Shown in pieces: positions 12,285 to 20,205 of a DNA stretch of 23,117 nt. Made by a program: the position numbers and the translations under genes. The DNA comes from a bacterium (GTDB taxonomy: Bacteria > Bacillota_A > Clostridia > Lachnospirales > Lachnospiraceae). Positions within the stretch are counted from its first letter, which is position 1. The number at the start of each line of letters is the position of its first letter. The stretch spans positions 1 to 23,117 of the forward strand of contig SFQZ01000050.1 in the NCBI GenBank assembly GCA_004562915.1, in the 5' to 3' direction. The notes under the pieces were generated by a model. It did no database searches and was not told where the DNA came from. It was given only the letters and a program-made list of their open reading frames with translations.

Positions 12285-13173
12285 TTACTTCTACGGTCAG
12301 CAATCCGAACTGTTCACATTTTATCGAGTTCCGAAGGTGTTATTCACCAACGAGAGATTTTGGAACATCTCTGCCGATGCCAAGATGCTGTATGGTATAC
12401 TGCTTGATCGCATGAGCCTGTCTGCCAAGAACGGTTGGATAGATGAAAACGGTCGTGTGTATATCATCTTCACAATCGACGAAGCAAAGTCGGCTTTGAA
12501 CTGTGCTGAACAAAAGGCTATAAAGCTACTCAGTGAACTTGAGAAGAAAGCAGGATTGATTGAGCGAAAGCGTCAGGGTTTGGGAAAACCCAATCTGATC
12601 TATGTGAAGAACTTTATTTCTGCTGTGGATTCACAACTCTTGAATTGTGAAAATCACAATTCTGGAACAATGAAAATCACAACTCAAGAACTTCCAAAAT
12701 CACAATGTAATAATACTGATATTAAAAATACTGAATTTAGTGATACTGATCCTTTCCTTTCTTCCGTTTTTCACGGACAGGAAGCCGACGGGACCGGAGA
12801 GTTCACCCGATATTATGAGTATTTTTACGATCAGCTTGAGATGGAATATCTGAAGCAGGACTTCCGGCATGATGAAGAAATTCTTGAACTGATTCTCAGA
12901 CTTATCGTTGAAGTGATGTGCAGCAACCGTAAACAGATAAGAATAGCCAGCGATGATAAGCCGGTAGAAATCGTCCGAAGTACCTTTATGAAACTGGATT
13001 CAGAGCATATCAGGTTTGTTGTAGACCGATTCAAAGAAAACACAACTGAAGTTCGCAATATCAAGCAGTATCTACTTGCTTCGATATACAATGCCCCGTA
13101 CACCATAGATGCTCATTACGATGCACAAGTAAGGCACGATATGGCTTCGGGAAAACTTGGAGGGAGGTGGTAA
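12274..13173 (+). CDS. repA: Replication initiator-like protein (RepA_N with DUF6017-type C-terminus)
   Basis: GTG start with AGAGGTGG 9 bases upstream; 299 aa. The N-terminal domain (about residues 1-115) has the RepA_N pattern: FYRVPKVLFTNERFWNISADAKMLYGILLDRMSLS, then NGWIDENGRVYIIFTIDEAKSALNC..KAIKLLSELEKKAGLI, a winged-helix initiator fold. A low-complexity Asn/Thr/Ser linker covers 125-160, and the helical C-terminal part (165-299) matches what I know as DUF6017. Family members start replication of plasmids or of the circular form of conjugative elements. It lies directly before parA and parB, with TGCTAA repeats about 570 bases upstream as a possible binding site. Confidence 0.83.
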   Translation: MTYDYFYGQQSELFTFYRVPKVLFTNERFWNISADAKMLYGILLDRMSLSAKNGWIDENGRVYIIFTIDEAKSALNCAEQKAIKLLSELEKKAGLIERKRQGLGKPNLIYVKNFISAVDSQLLNCENHNSGTMKITTQELPKSQCNNTDIKNTEFSDTDPFLSSVFHGQEADGTGEFTRYYEYFYDQLEMEYLKQDFRHDEEILELILRLIVEVMCSNRKQIRIASDDKPVEIVRSTFMKLDSEHIRFVVDRFKENTTEVRNIKQYLLASIYNAPYTIDAHYDAQVRHDMASGKLGGRW

Positions 13174-13214
13174 ATGTTGAAGCAAATCAAAAGAAGAAAG
13201 CGAGGTGATGAAGA

Positions 13215-14042
13215 TTGTCGAAAAAAGCAACCGTCATCGCAGTAGTCAACCAGAAAGGCGGTACAGGAAAGACGACGACCTGTGAAAACTTGGGTGTCGG
13301 ATTGGCTATGGAGGGCAAAAGGGTTCTGTTGGTAGACACAGATCCCCAGGCATCCTTAACCGTCAGTCTTGGGAACCCATATCCTGATGAGTTGTCCCCC
13401 ACCCTTTCGGACATGATGGGAAAGATCATTACGGAAAAACCGATTGCTCCGGGAGAAGGAATCCTGCGACATCCCGAAGGTGTGGACTATATGCCTGCCA
13501 ATATCGAACTTTCAGGTTTGGAAGTTTCTCTGGTAAATGCCATGAGCCGAGAAACAATTCTCCGTCAGTATCTGGATACGGTTAAACAGAATTATGATTT
13601 CATCCTTCTGGACTGTATGCCCTCCCTGGGTATGCTGACCGTCAATGCGTTGGCAGCTGCCGACAATGTGCTGATACCCGTTCAGGCGGCGTATCTTCCC
13701 GCAAAGGGCTTGGAACAGTTGCTCGAAACCGTCAACAAGGTCAAAAGACAAATCAATCCCAAGCTGAAAATCGAAGGTATTCTTCTGACGATGGTGGACA
13801 GCAGAACAAATTATTCCAAAGACATCAGCAACCTTATCCGTGAAAGCTACGGTGGTAAGCTGAAGGTCTACAAGACAGACATTCCCCGTTCTGTCCGTGC
13901 AGAGGAAATCAGCGCCGAGGGAACCAGTATCTTTAAGCACGATCCCAAAGGCAAAGTTGCCGAAGCCTATAAAGTTCTGACGAAGGAGGTGTTACACAAT
14001 GCAGAAAAAAGGCGCAAACATCAGCTTGAAGGGGTACGATGA
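13215..14042 (+). CDS. parA: ParA/Soj-type partition ATPase
   Basis: TTG start with GAGGTGAT upstream; 275 aa. The deviant Walker A KGGTGKTTT is at residues 14-22, the Walker A' region VDTDPQASLT near 41-50, and Walker B-like FILLDCMPSLG near 130-140. Soj-like ParA proteins form ATP-dependent patterns on DNA and, with ParB, segregate replicons or stabilise the excised circle. The downstream parB gene overlaps by 44 bases, a standard parAB operon. The N-terminus lacks the extra HTH of plasmid type Ia ParA, so it is the shorter Ib/chromosomal kind. Confidence 0.92.
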   Translation: MSKKATVIAVVNQKGGTGKTTTCENLGVGLAMEGKRVLLVDTDPQASLTVSLGNPYPDELSPTLSDMMGKIITEKPIAPGEGILRHPEGVDYMPANIELSGLEVSLVNAMSRETILRQYLDTVKQNYDFILLDCMPSLGMLTVNALAAADNVLIPVQAAYLPAKGLEQLLETVNKVKRQINPKLKIEGILLTMVDSRTNYSKDISNLIRESYGGKLKVYKTDIPRSVRAEEISAEGTSIFKHDPKGKVAEAYKVLTKEVLHNAEKRRKHQLEGVR

Positions 14043-14925
14043 TATTTTCTCAACAGACCAGTCACGAGCTGAAGCCAAGCAGGAACGAGTACAGGAAATT
14101 CCGCTTTCTGAGTTACACCCCTTTGAGGGACATCCGTTCCGAGTGGTAGACGATGAGGAAATGATGAAAACGGCTGAGAGCGTCCGAGACTTCGGTGTTC
14201 TTACTCCCGCTATTGTTCGTCCTGACCCGGACGGTGGTTATGAAATCATTTCTGGTCACAGGCGACATCGTGCATCCGAACTTGCGGGAAAAGAGACCAT
14301 GCCGGTTATTGTCCGTGAAATGGACGATGATGCCGCTATCATTTTAATGGTCGATGCCAATTTACAGAGAGAAACGATTTTGCCGAGTGAACGAGCTTTT
14401 GCGTATAGTATGAAACTGGATGCCATTAAACACCAAGGCGAAAGGTCGGATTTAACTTCCCGACAAGTTGTCGGGAAGTTGGAAGCTGCCGATTTGGTCG
14501 GCGCTGACAGCGGTGAGAGCGGCAGACAGGTTCAGCGATATATCCGTCTGACAGAGCTTATTCCTGAACTGTTAGACATGGTGGATAACGGACAGCTCAA
14601 GTTTAATCCTGCGGTAGAACTCTCCTATCTGGCGAGAGAAGAACAGCAGGATTTTCTTTCTGCCATGGACTATGCCCAGACTACGCCTTCTCTTTCGCAG
14701 GCGCAGAGAATAAAAAAACTCGCACAGGAGGGCGAGTGTACTCTGGATGCTATGTGCGACATTATGAATGAAATCAAAAAGGAGGAACAAGGCAAGGTAA
14801 CTTTCAAAACGGATGCCCTGAGAAAATATTTCCCCAAATCCTATACCAATAAGCAGATGGAGGATAAAATCATTCAGCTGCTTGAGCAATGGCAGAAGAA
14901 AAGAGAAAAATCTATGGAAAGGTAA
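13999..14925 (+). CDS. parB: ParB-like DNA-binding protein
   Basis: AAGGAGGTG precedes the ATG. The ParB/Srx-type nuclease-like domain covers about residues 31-125, with PLSELHPFEGHPFR, VLTPAIVRPDPDGGYEIISGHRRHRA (86-92 is the arginine patch that binds CTP in the family) and MVDANLQRETILPSERA. A KorB/HTH-like DNA-binding region follows (about 150-215), then a C-terminal segment rich in Lys/Glu. It would bind centromere-like sites and work with the adjacent ParA. I see no clear 16-bp parS palindrome in the window. Confidence 0.9.
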   Translation: MQKKGANISLKGYDDIFSTDQSRAEAKQERVQEIPLSELHPFEGHPFRVVDDEEMMKTAESVRDFGVLTPAIVRPDPDGGYEIISGHRRHRASELAGKETMPVIVREMDDDAAIILMVDANLQRETILPSERAFAYSMKLDAIKHQGERSDLTSRQVVGKLEAADLVGADSGESGRQVQRYIRLTELIPELLDMVDNGQLKFNPAVELSYLAREEQQDFLSAMDYAQTTPSLSQAQRIKKLAQEGECTLDAMCDIMNEIKKEEQGKVTFKTDALRKYFPKSYTNKQMEDKIIQLLEQWQKKREKSMER

Positions 14926-14954
14926 GGTGATTCCCCCTGTTTAGTGAAAAAGAA

Positions 14955-15452
14955 ATGAGTAAAGCAATCGACTGGCTGTTTGAACTGTTTGAACCCGATG
15001 ATTACGAGGGTTATGACGAGGAAGAAATCGGCTATGCCGGTGGGCTTTGTATGCCTGAGGTATGTATTGCCCTGAGAGGGGCTATGCAGACTGTATATCA
15101 GTATTCTGTTGATGGCGGCTATGATAAGTCCTTTGACTATCGAGGTCTGGAACTTTTCGGACAGAGAGCTTGTCTGCTTATCTCTGATGTGGATCAGGCC
15201 GTTTTGGACTGTGCTAAAATCATGTATGAAACAGAACTGTGGCTTTTAGAGGACATGAGTTTTGCAATCGTTCGCTGCGTAACTATGTTTGTCGGCCCCG
15301 ATGATACTGGTTACACTTCTGACTATCGTGTATTCAAGAAACAGGTTGAAAGCCGAGATGATCTGTTCTTTACGCCTGAGGAACTAATCGAAGAACTGGA
15401 ATCCATGTGTGTATCTCAGTGGGAACATGAAGCGACTATTTATGAACTGTAA
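14955..15452 (+). CDS. Conserved ICE hypothetical protein (165 aa)
   Basis: Acidic protein (N-terminal FEPDDYEGYDEEE) with helical segments; no known motif. The start is uncertain: ATG 14955 lacks a good ribosome site, while a CTG at 14937 in the same frame lies 6 bases after AAGGTGA and would add LFSEKE. The CTG start may therefore be the real one. It follows parB closely and is transcribed with the replication/partition operon. This type of ORF recurs between ParB and the DUF3846 gene in clostridial conjugative elements, as I recall. Confidence 0.7.
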   Translation: MSKAIDWLFELFEPDDYEGYDEEEIGYAGGLCMPEVCIALRGAMQTVYQYSVDGGYDKSFDYRGLELFGQRACLLISDVDQAVLDCAKIMYETELWLLEDMSFAIVRCVTMFVGPDDTGYTSDYRVFKKQVESRDDLFFTPEELIEELESMCVSQWEHEATIYEL

Positions 15453-15506
15453 GAGGTTCGTGGATGGTCGCTTTTCTTATTTTCAAAGAAATGGAGGTAA
15501 TGACAC

Positions 15507-16148
15507 TTGAAAGAGTATGACGTAAAAATCACCGAGACCTTGGAAAAGACGGTCACGGTGCAGGCTGAAAATCGTGATGCTGCGGAGGAACAGGTTAAAA
15601 CAGCCTACTACAATTCGGAGCATATTCTGGATGCCGAAAACTTCACCGGTGTGGAGTTTGGTACTCAGGCAGAACGTGAGATTCAGCAGGAACAGACTCC
15701 CATGATGGATGTTCTCCTGATTCGTCCCAATATGTATCCCCAGCCTGTGCAGATTGGCTGCGAGTTGGAGGATTTGCAGAAAGCCGTAGGCGGTTATATT
15801 CAGGCGGTTTATCCGTTTGAAGATCCTGTGGCTCTGGTGATGAACGAGGAAGGAAAACTGAATGGAAGTGAATTGAACCGAGCTTTGCGTGATGAAGATG
15901 GTGACATCTATGACATCGTAGCCGGTGACTTCTATGTTGTTGGTCTTGGAGAGGAAGATTTCTGCTCCCTGTCCCCTGAACAGATGAAGAAGTATGAAGA
16001 ACACTTCCATCAGCCTGAAATGTTCGTCCGTATGGGTCGCAGTATCATGGCTCTGCCTTTGCCTGATGACAAGGTAAAGAAAGCAGATGCACCTGAAAAA
16101 GCGGCTCCCACTCCCCACAAGAGCAGTCCCGACAGGGATTCGCTGTAA
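15507..16148 (+). CDS. DpnD/PcfM-like plus DUF3846 fusion protein
   Basis: TTG start with GGAGG 9 bases upstream; 213 aa. Residues 1-50 (YDVKITETLEKTVTVQAENRDAAEEQV...) match the DpnD/PcfM-like domain, a small beta-rich unit found in conjugative elements. Residues about 66-180 (DVLLIRPNMYPQPVQIG...) match DUF3846, with conserved LRDEDGDIYDIVAGDFYVVG. The tail is Pro/Lys-rich and disordered. Role unknown; likely a cytosolic accessory protein. Confidence 0.78.
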   Translation: MKEYDVKITETLEKTVTVQAENRDAAEEQVKTAYYNSEHILDAENFTGVEFGTQAEREIQQEQTPMMDVLLIRPNMYPQPVQIGCELEDLQKAVGGYIQAVYPFEDPVALVMNEEGKLNGSELNRALRDEDGDIYDIVAGDFYVVGLGEEDFCSLSPEQMKKYEEHFHQPEMFVRMGRSIMALPLPDDKVKKADAPEKAAPTPHKSSPDRDSL

Positions 16149-16157
16149 GGAGGGAGT

Positions 16158-16472
16158 ATGGAAAAGCGAAGCTCCACTATCGGAGACCTTATGGAGCGCC
16201 GCCGCATTCTGGATGGTGCCAAGGAATACAAGGGTCACACCTATCTGGATTTGGCTCGTTTCGATGAAAACACCAAGCACATGATTATCTTTGATGTCCT
16301 GACGAACAATTCTCCCGTAGGCGATAAAGGTGAACGCACCCGCCTGTTTCTGGGTGAAGTTGGGTATCAAAAAGCCCTGGCACATCAGAAAGCCGGTGAC
16401 ATTAAGATTATCAGCCATGCCGCAGTTGCCAAGGGCAATCTGTATTACGACCGCAGAGATATGGCACGATAA
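16158..16472 (+). CDS. Small ICE accessory protein (104 aa)
   Basis: AAGGAGGGAGT precedes the ATG, 9 bases after the previous stop. Recognisable elements are a basic N-terminal helix (TIGDLMERRRIL), a core with HTYLDLARFDENTKHMIIFDVLT and SPVGDKGERTRLFL, and an end with ISHAAVAKG. This fits a conserved family of unknown function in conjugative elements (possibly DUF5720, from memory). No catalytic residues can be named. Confidence 0.7.
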   Translation: MEKRSSTIGDLMERRRILDGAKEYKGHTYLDLARFDENTKHMIIFDVLTNNSPVGDKGERTRLFLGEVGYQKALAHQKAGDIKIISHAAVAKGNLYYDRRDMAR

Positions 16473-16506
16473 CCCTCACTCTACTGCTTGCAGGAGGTGA
16501 TGATTC

Positions 16507-16989
16507 ATGCAGGAAGAAGTTGAAAACAGGACGATAAATCTCGCTATCAGCACAACGAAGCTGACTGGACGAACTATCGTCGCCGGTATTCGCAAGTATT
16601 TGCAGCACCGAGAAAAGGTCAAGGAACAGAAAGCCAGAGACCCCGCTGTTCACGGAAAACAGACCGTGAAACAGCTGTTGGCTCAGAATCAGGGTGCCAC
16701 TAATGTCGAGATCGACAAAAGTGGCATCAAAGATTTTGAACGACTTGCCAAGAAATACGGCGTGGACTTTGCCGTAAGAAAAGATAAGTCCGTAGATCCT
16801 CCCCGTTATCTGGTCTTTGTCCGTTCCAAGGATGCAGATGCCCTGGATGCTATCTGCAAGGAACATCAGGCGAGGGCTTTGACGAAGGACAAGAAACCGA
16901 GCGTTCTGGCACAGCTGAAAAAGTTCAAAGAGATTGTCGCTGCCATTCCTAAGAAGGTTCGAGAAAAGAAACAGGAGCGTGATTTGTGA
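16507..16989 (+). CDS. pcfB: PcfB-like protein (DUF3801)
   Basis: AGGAGGTGATGATTC precedes the ATG; 160 aa. The central part has VKQLLAQNQGATNVEIDKSGIKDFERLAKKYGVDFAVRKDKS and RYLVFVRSKDADALDAICKEH, the DUF3801 pattern; both ends are strongly basic. In Enterococcus pCF10, PcfB couples the relaxosome to the VirD4-like PcfC. That agrees with the next gene here, which starts on the last base of this stop codon and encodes the coupling protein. Confidence 0.85.
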   Translation: MQEEVENRTINLAISTTKLTGRTIVAGIRKYLQHREKVKEQKARDPAVHGKQTVKQLLAQNQGATNVEIDKSGIKDFERLAKKYGVDFAVRKDKSVDPPRYLVFVRSKDADALDAICKEHQARALTKDKKPSVLAQLKKFKEIVAAIPKKVREKKQERDL

Positions 16990-18740
16990 TGAAAAATGTA
17001 AACATCAAAAAGCTCCTGATCCTGAACATCCCGTATATCCTGTTGGGATTGTTCGCAACCAACTTGGGTGAAGCATGGCGATTAGCCGAGGGTGCAGATA
17101 TGTCTGCTAAACTCCTCGGCTTTTTTGATACCTTCATGGTGGCTCTAAGCAATCCTTTACCGAGCTTTCACCCTATGGATTTGGTGGTCGGTATCATCTG
17201 CGGCGCAGGACTTCGCCTTGCGGTCTACCTGAAAGGCAAGAACGCAAAGAAGTATCGCCATAACGAAGAATACGGCTCCGCCCGTTGGGGTACTGCCAAA
17301 GACATCGAGCCATTCATGGATCAGAAGTTTGAGGACAATATCATCCTGACCAAGACGGAAAGACTGATGATGTCCAACCGACCGAAGAATCCCGCCAATG
17401 CCAGAAATAAGAACGTACTGATAATCGGTGGTTCAGGTTCAGGTAAAACAAGGTTCTGGCTGAAACCTAATCTGCTCCAGATGCACAGCAGTTATGTGGT
17501 CACAGACCCCAAGGGCAGTATCGTCATTGAGTGCGGAAACGCCCTGTTGAAGCATAACTACAACATCAAGATTTTCAACACCATCAATTTCAAGAAGTCG
17601 ATGCACTATAATCCGTTTGCCTATATCCATTCAGAAAAAGACATTCTGAAACTGGTGACTACGCTGATTGCGAACACCAAGGGCGACGGTAAAGCCGGTG
17701 ACGAGTTCTGGACGAAAGCAGAAACGCTTCTGTACTGTGCTTTGATCGGCTATATCCACTACGAAGCTCCGGTTGAGGAACAGAACTTCTCAACTCTGAT
17801 TGAGTTCTTAAACGCAATGGAGGTGCGTGAGGACGATGAGGAGTTCCAGAATCCTGTGGACATGATGTTTGAAGCTTTGGAAAAGAAAAAGCCAAATCAC
17901 TTTGCAGTTCGCCAGTACAAGAAGTACAAACTGGCTGCCGGTAAAACGGCAAAGAGTATCCTGATCTCCTGTGGTGCGAGACTTGCCCCGTTTGATATTC
18001 AGGAGGTCAGAGATGTAACTGCCTACGACGAATTGCAGTTGGATACCCTCGGAGACAAGAAAACGGCGCTGTTCCTGATTATGTCGGATACGGATGCGAC
18101 CTTTAATTTCTTGATTTCCATGATTTATACCCAGTTGTTCAACCTGCTCTGCGAAAAAGCAGATGATGTGTACGGTGGCAGACTGCCGGTTCATGTGCGC
18201 TGCCTGATCGACGAAGCGGCAAACATCGGACAGATTCCTAATCTGGAAAAGTTGGTTGCGACCATCCGAAGCCGTGAGATTTCGGCCTGTCTGGTTCTTC
18301 AGGCACAGTCACAGCTGAAAGCCATCTATAAGGACAACGCTGATACCATCATCGGCAACATGGACTCCCGTATTTTCCTCGGTGGTTCTGAGCCGACTAC
18401 GCTGAAAGAGTTGAATCAGGCGCTGGGCAAGGAAACTATCGACACTTACAACACCTCCAACACCAGAGGTAACAGCCCGTCCTACGGCATGAATTATCAG
18501 AAGCTGGGCAAAGACCTTGCAACCGTGGACGAACTGGCAGTTCTGGATGGTGGTAAGTGTATCCTACAGCTGCGTGGTGTGAGACCGTTCAAATCCGACA
18601 AGTACGATCTGACGCAGCATCCGAACTATAAGTACACCTCAGACTTCGATAAGAAGAACGAGTTCAACATCGAACAGTTCCTCAGTCGCAGGCTGAAATT
18701 AAAGGCAGGTGATGAATATGTAGTAGTCGATGCCGACTAA
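16989..18740 (+). CDS. virD4: VirD4/PcfC-type conjugative coupling protein
   Basis: The hexameric ATPase that feeds the relaxase-DNA complex to the type IV channel. ATG 16989 (583 aa) overlaps the previous stop by one base; a GTG three bases earlier is also possible. Two N-terminal hydrophobic segments (about residues 9-26 and 62-81) anchor it in the membrane. Then come GSARWGT (97-103), Walker A GGSGSGKT (147-154), Walker B LIDEAANIG near residue 404, the conserved TIRSREISACLVLQAQSQL, and QLRGVRPF near the end. There is no long C-terminal recruitment tail. It is a normal member for Firmicute ICEs and could in principle also mobilise the left element. Confidence 0.93.
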   Translation: MKNVNIKKLLILNIPYILLGLFATNLGEAWRLAEGADMSAKLLGFFDTFMVALSNPLPSFHPMDLVVGIICGAGLRLAVYLKGKNAKKYRHNEEYGSARWGTAKDIEPFMDQKFEDNIILTKTERLMMSNRPKNPANARNKNVLIIGGSGSGKTRFWLKPNLLQMHSSYVVTDPKGSIVIECGNALLKHNYNIKIFNTINFKKSMHYNPFAYIHSEKDILKLVTTLIANTKGDGKAGDEFWTKAETLLYCALIGYIHYEAPVEEQNFSTLIEFLNAMEVREDDEEFQNPVDMMFEALEKKKPNHFAVRQYKKYKLAAGKTAKSILISCGARLAPFDIQEVRDVTAYDELQLDTLGDKKTALFLIMSDTDATFNFLISMIYTQLFNLLCEKADDVYGGRLPVHVRCLIDEAANIGQIPNLEKLVATIRSREISACLVLQAQSQLKAIYKDNADTIIGNMDSRIFLGGSEPTTLKELNQALGKETIDTYNTSNTRGNSPSYGMNYQKLGKDLATVDELAVLDGGKCILQLRGVRPFKSDKYDLTQHPNYKYTSDFDKKNEFNIEQFLSRRLKLKAGDEYVVVDAD

Positions 18741-18752
18741 AAAGGAGGTTCC

Positions 18753-19064
18753 ATGGATAAGGCTGAAAAACTCAATATCGAAGAAACTCTCTGCGAATAT
18801 CTTGCGAAGAATTTCAGAGGAGCGAACAATCCGGTTTCAAGTAAGACACTTGAGACCGTTTTTCATGTAAAGGGGTCTGAGATCAGAAGAATGGTCAATT
18901 CCCTTCGTTGTAAGGGCAAGCCCATTTGCAGCGACCTTGATGGCTATTTCTACGCAGACAATCAGCATGAGATTAACGCTACGATTGCACAGTTGAGTAG
19001 CCGTATCCACAAAATTGCACAGGCACGAGATGGTCTGCTGAACCGTAATGAAACGGAAAGCTGA
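18753..19064 (+). CDS. Small winged-helix-like ICE protein (103 aa)
   Basis: AAGGAGG precedes the ATG, 12 bases after the coupling gene. The region KTLETVFHVKGSEIRRMVNSLRCKGKPICSDLDGYFYA (about residues 31-68) reads like a winged helix, with the Gly-Tyr-Tyr/Phe wing seen in small DNA-binding proteins. The C-terminal helix INATIAQLSSRIHKIAQARDGLL may mediate dimerisation. Function unknown; possibly a local regulator. Confidence 0.68.
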   Translation: MDKAEKLNIEETLCEYLAKNFRGANNPVSSKTLETVFHVKGSEIRRMVNSLRCKGKPICSDLDGYFYADNQHEINATIAQLSSRIHKIAQARDGLLNRNETES

Positions 19065-19133
19065 CCATTTTTCTTTTTCCCGGAAAGGCGGTGGTGATAG
19101 ATATGATTGTAATTGAATAGCTCCCATGTGTTC

Positions 19134-19174
19134 GCCTTCCGTCCGGTGTTTCCGGTATCACGGAGGGCTTTTTT
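19134..19174 (+). terminator. Intrinsic terminator before the Maff2 genes
   Basis: GCCTTCCGT 19134-19142 pairs with ACGGAGGGC 19160-19168 (one wobble), with internal CCGG/CCGG pairing, then six T residues. It ends the upstream operon or acts as an attenuator before maff2; a tiny frame (MVIDMIVIE from GTG) with a ribosome site lies just upstream at about 19091-19120. Confidence 0.75.
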
Positions 19175-19213
19175 CATTTCAAAACAAAATTTCAAATTAC
19201 AGGAGGAAAATAT

Positions 19214-19429
19214 ATGGAATTTTTCAATAGCGCAGTTGGTGTTCTTCAGACTCTGGTAGTTGCTCTGGGTGCAGGTCTCGGTATCTGGGGTGCAATCAAT
19301 CTTCTGGAAGGCTACGGTAATGACAACCCTGGTGCGAAGTCTCAGGGTATGAAGCAGCTGATGGCAGGCGGCGGTGTTGCCCTCATCGGTATTACCCTCG
19401 TACCTCTGCTCAGCGGTCTCTTTGGCTAA
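19214..19429 (+). CDS. Maff2-family membrane protein
   Basis: AGGAGGAAAATAT precedes the ATG; 71 aa. Two hydrophobic segments (about residues 8-30 and 48-70) flank a polar loop GYGNDNPGAKSQG, a VirB2/TrbC-like topology. The Maff2 family is conserved in the secretion region of Firmicute conjugative elements and may be a pilin-like or channel component. A second copy follows, broken by an insertion. Confidence 0.85.
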   Translation: MEFFNSAVGVLQTLVVALGAGLGIWGAINLLEGYGNDNPGAKSQGMKQLMAGGGVALIGITLVPLLSGLFG

Positions 19430-19514
19430 TTGTCAGCCGATCACAACTCAATAACCAAACACGGGGTTGGGTCAAAGCACCCAGCCCCAATTCATTTCAA
19501 GGAGGAAATAATAT

Positions 19515-19655
19515 ATGGAATTTTTCAACAGCGCAGTAACTGTTCTTCAGACTCTGGTAGTTGCCTTGGGCGCAGGCTTGGGCATCTGGGGTGCAATCAA
19601 TCTTCTGGAAGGCTATGGTAACGATAACCCTGGTGCGAATGCTCATGTGCGGTAA
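19515..19655 (+). pseudogene. Second Maff2 gene, truncated by an insertion
   Basis: GGAGGAAATAATAT precedes the ATG. The first 41 codons are close to those of the first Maff2 gene (about nine in ten bases the same) up to GDNDNPGA-type sequence at about 19639, after which the reading frame enters unrelated DNA, ends with NAHVR and stops. The remaining 30 codons, including the second membrane segment, are missing from the window, so the copy is non-functional here. The other half is expected at the far end of the insert. Confidence 0.85.
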
Positions 19656-19699
19656 AGTATCACACAAGAATTTAATAGGCAGACCGCCACTATCCCGTA

Positions 19700-19738
19700 T
19701 GCCAGATACAGATATTGACTTGCTAACTGTATCTGGCA
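19700..19738. terminator. Perfect 12-bp inverted repeat
   Basis: TGCCAGATACAG 19700-19711 pairs perfectly with CTGTATCTGGCA 19727-19738 around 15 bases, followed by ATCTTATTTTAT. It would form a stable hairpin and probably is a weak terminator shielding the GntR promoter from upstream transcription. Confidence 0.55.
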
Positions 19739-19753
19739 ATCTTATTTTATGGG

Positions 19754-19781
19754 TTGACTATATTAGCAAAGGTGCTATAAT
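19754..19781 (+). promoter_or_regulatory. Promoter of the GntR-ABC operon
   Basis: TTGACT 19754-19759 and TATAAT 19776-19781 with a 16-base spacer; the last base of the -10 box overlaps the operator. Confidence 0.7.
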
Positions 19782-19801
19782 GTACTTGTACATTAAGTAC
19801 A
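19781..19801 (+). promoter_or_regulatory. Operator palindrome for the GntR regulator
   Basis: TGTACTT 19781-19787 and AAGTACA 19795-19801 form a 7-7-7 inverted repeat just after the -10 box. A second, overlapping palindrome is formed by AATGTAC and GTACATT (19779-19794). YtrA-type GntR regulators bind GTAC-containing palindromes, so this is the likely autorepression site. Confidence 0.7.
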
Positions 19802-19826
19802 ATTAAGAAAACAAAGGCGGTGAGTT

Positions 19827-20204
19827 ATGGAAATCATTATCAGCAATAATGCGAACAAGCCGATATATGAGCAAATCACATCGCAGATAAAAGCAATGAT
19901 AATGAGTGGAGAATTACAAGCCGGAGACGCTATTCCCTCAATGCGTTCACTGGCAAAATCTATTCATGTTAGTGTGATTACCGTCCAAAAAGCATACGAG
20001 GATTTGCAGAGGGACGGTTTTATTGAAACGACTGTCGGCAGAGGGAGTTTTGTATCGGCACAAAACAAAGAATTTTATCAAGAGGAACAACAACGTATTG
20101 CAGAAGAACACTTGCAGGCAGCCGCAGAAATTGGACGAATGAGCAATATTTCTCTTGAAAAATTGACGGAACTGTTAGCCTTATTCTATCTGGAGGACGA
20201 ATAG
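19827..20204 (+). CDS. YtrA-subfamily GntR transcriptional regulator
   Basis: AAGGCGGTGAGTT precedes the ATG; 125 aa. The winged HTH covers residues 1-75: PIYEQITSQIKAMIMSGELQAGDAIPSMRSLAKSIHVSVITVQKAYEDLQRDGFIETTVGRGSFV. A short two-helix C-terminal tail instead of a ligand domain is the YtrA mark. Family members repress the ABC transporter operon in which they lie and respond to cell-envelope antibiotics. Here the ABC ATPase gene begins one base after the stop, and the palindrome at 19781 is the expected site. Confidence 0.9.
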   Translation: MEIIISNNANKPIYEQITSQIKAMIMSGELQAGDAIPSMRSLAKSIHVSVITVQKAYEDLQRDGFIETTVGRGSFVSAQNKEFYQEEQQRIAEEHLQAAAEIGRMSNISLEKLTELLALFYLEDE

Positions 20205-20205
20205 C

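Noticed and set aside
13512..13940. 142-aa minus-strand frame inside parA
   Set aside because: Antisense shadow of a clear ParA gene, with no start signal or recognisable family.
15483..16418. 311-aa minus-strand open frame
   Set aside because: It lies wholly antisense to the DUF3846-type gene and the 104-aa gene, has no ribosome site, and its composition (His/Phe/Leu/Ile runs) is what the complement of these genes gives.
19430..19621. 63-aa frame between and across the Maff2 copies
   Set aside because: It covers the intergenic spacer and the second Maff2 gene in the wrong frame; the Maff2 frame with its ribosome site is the real one.
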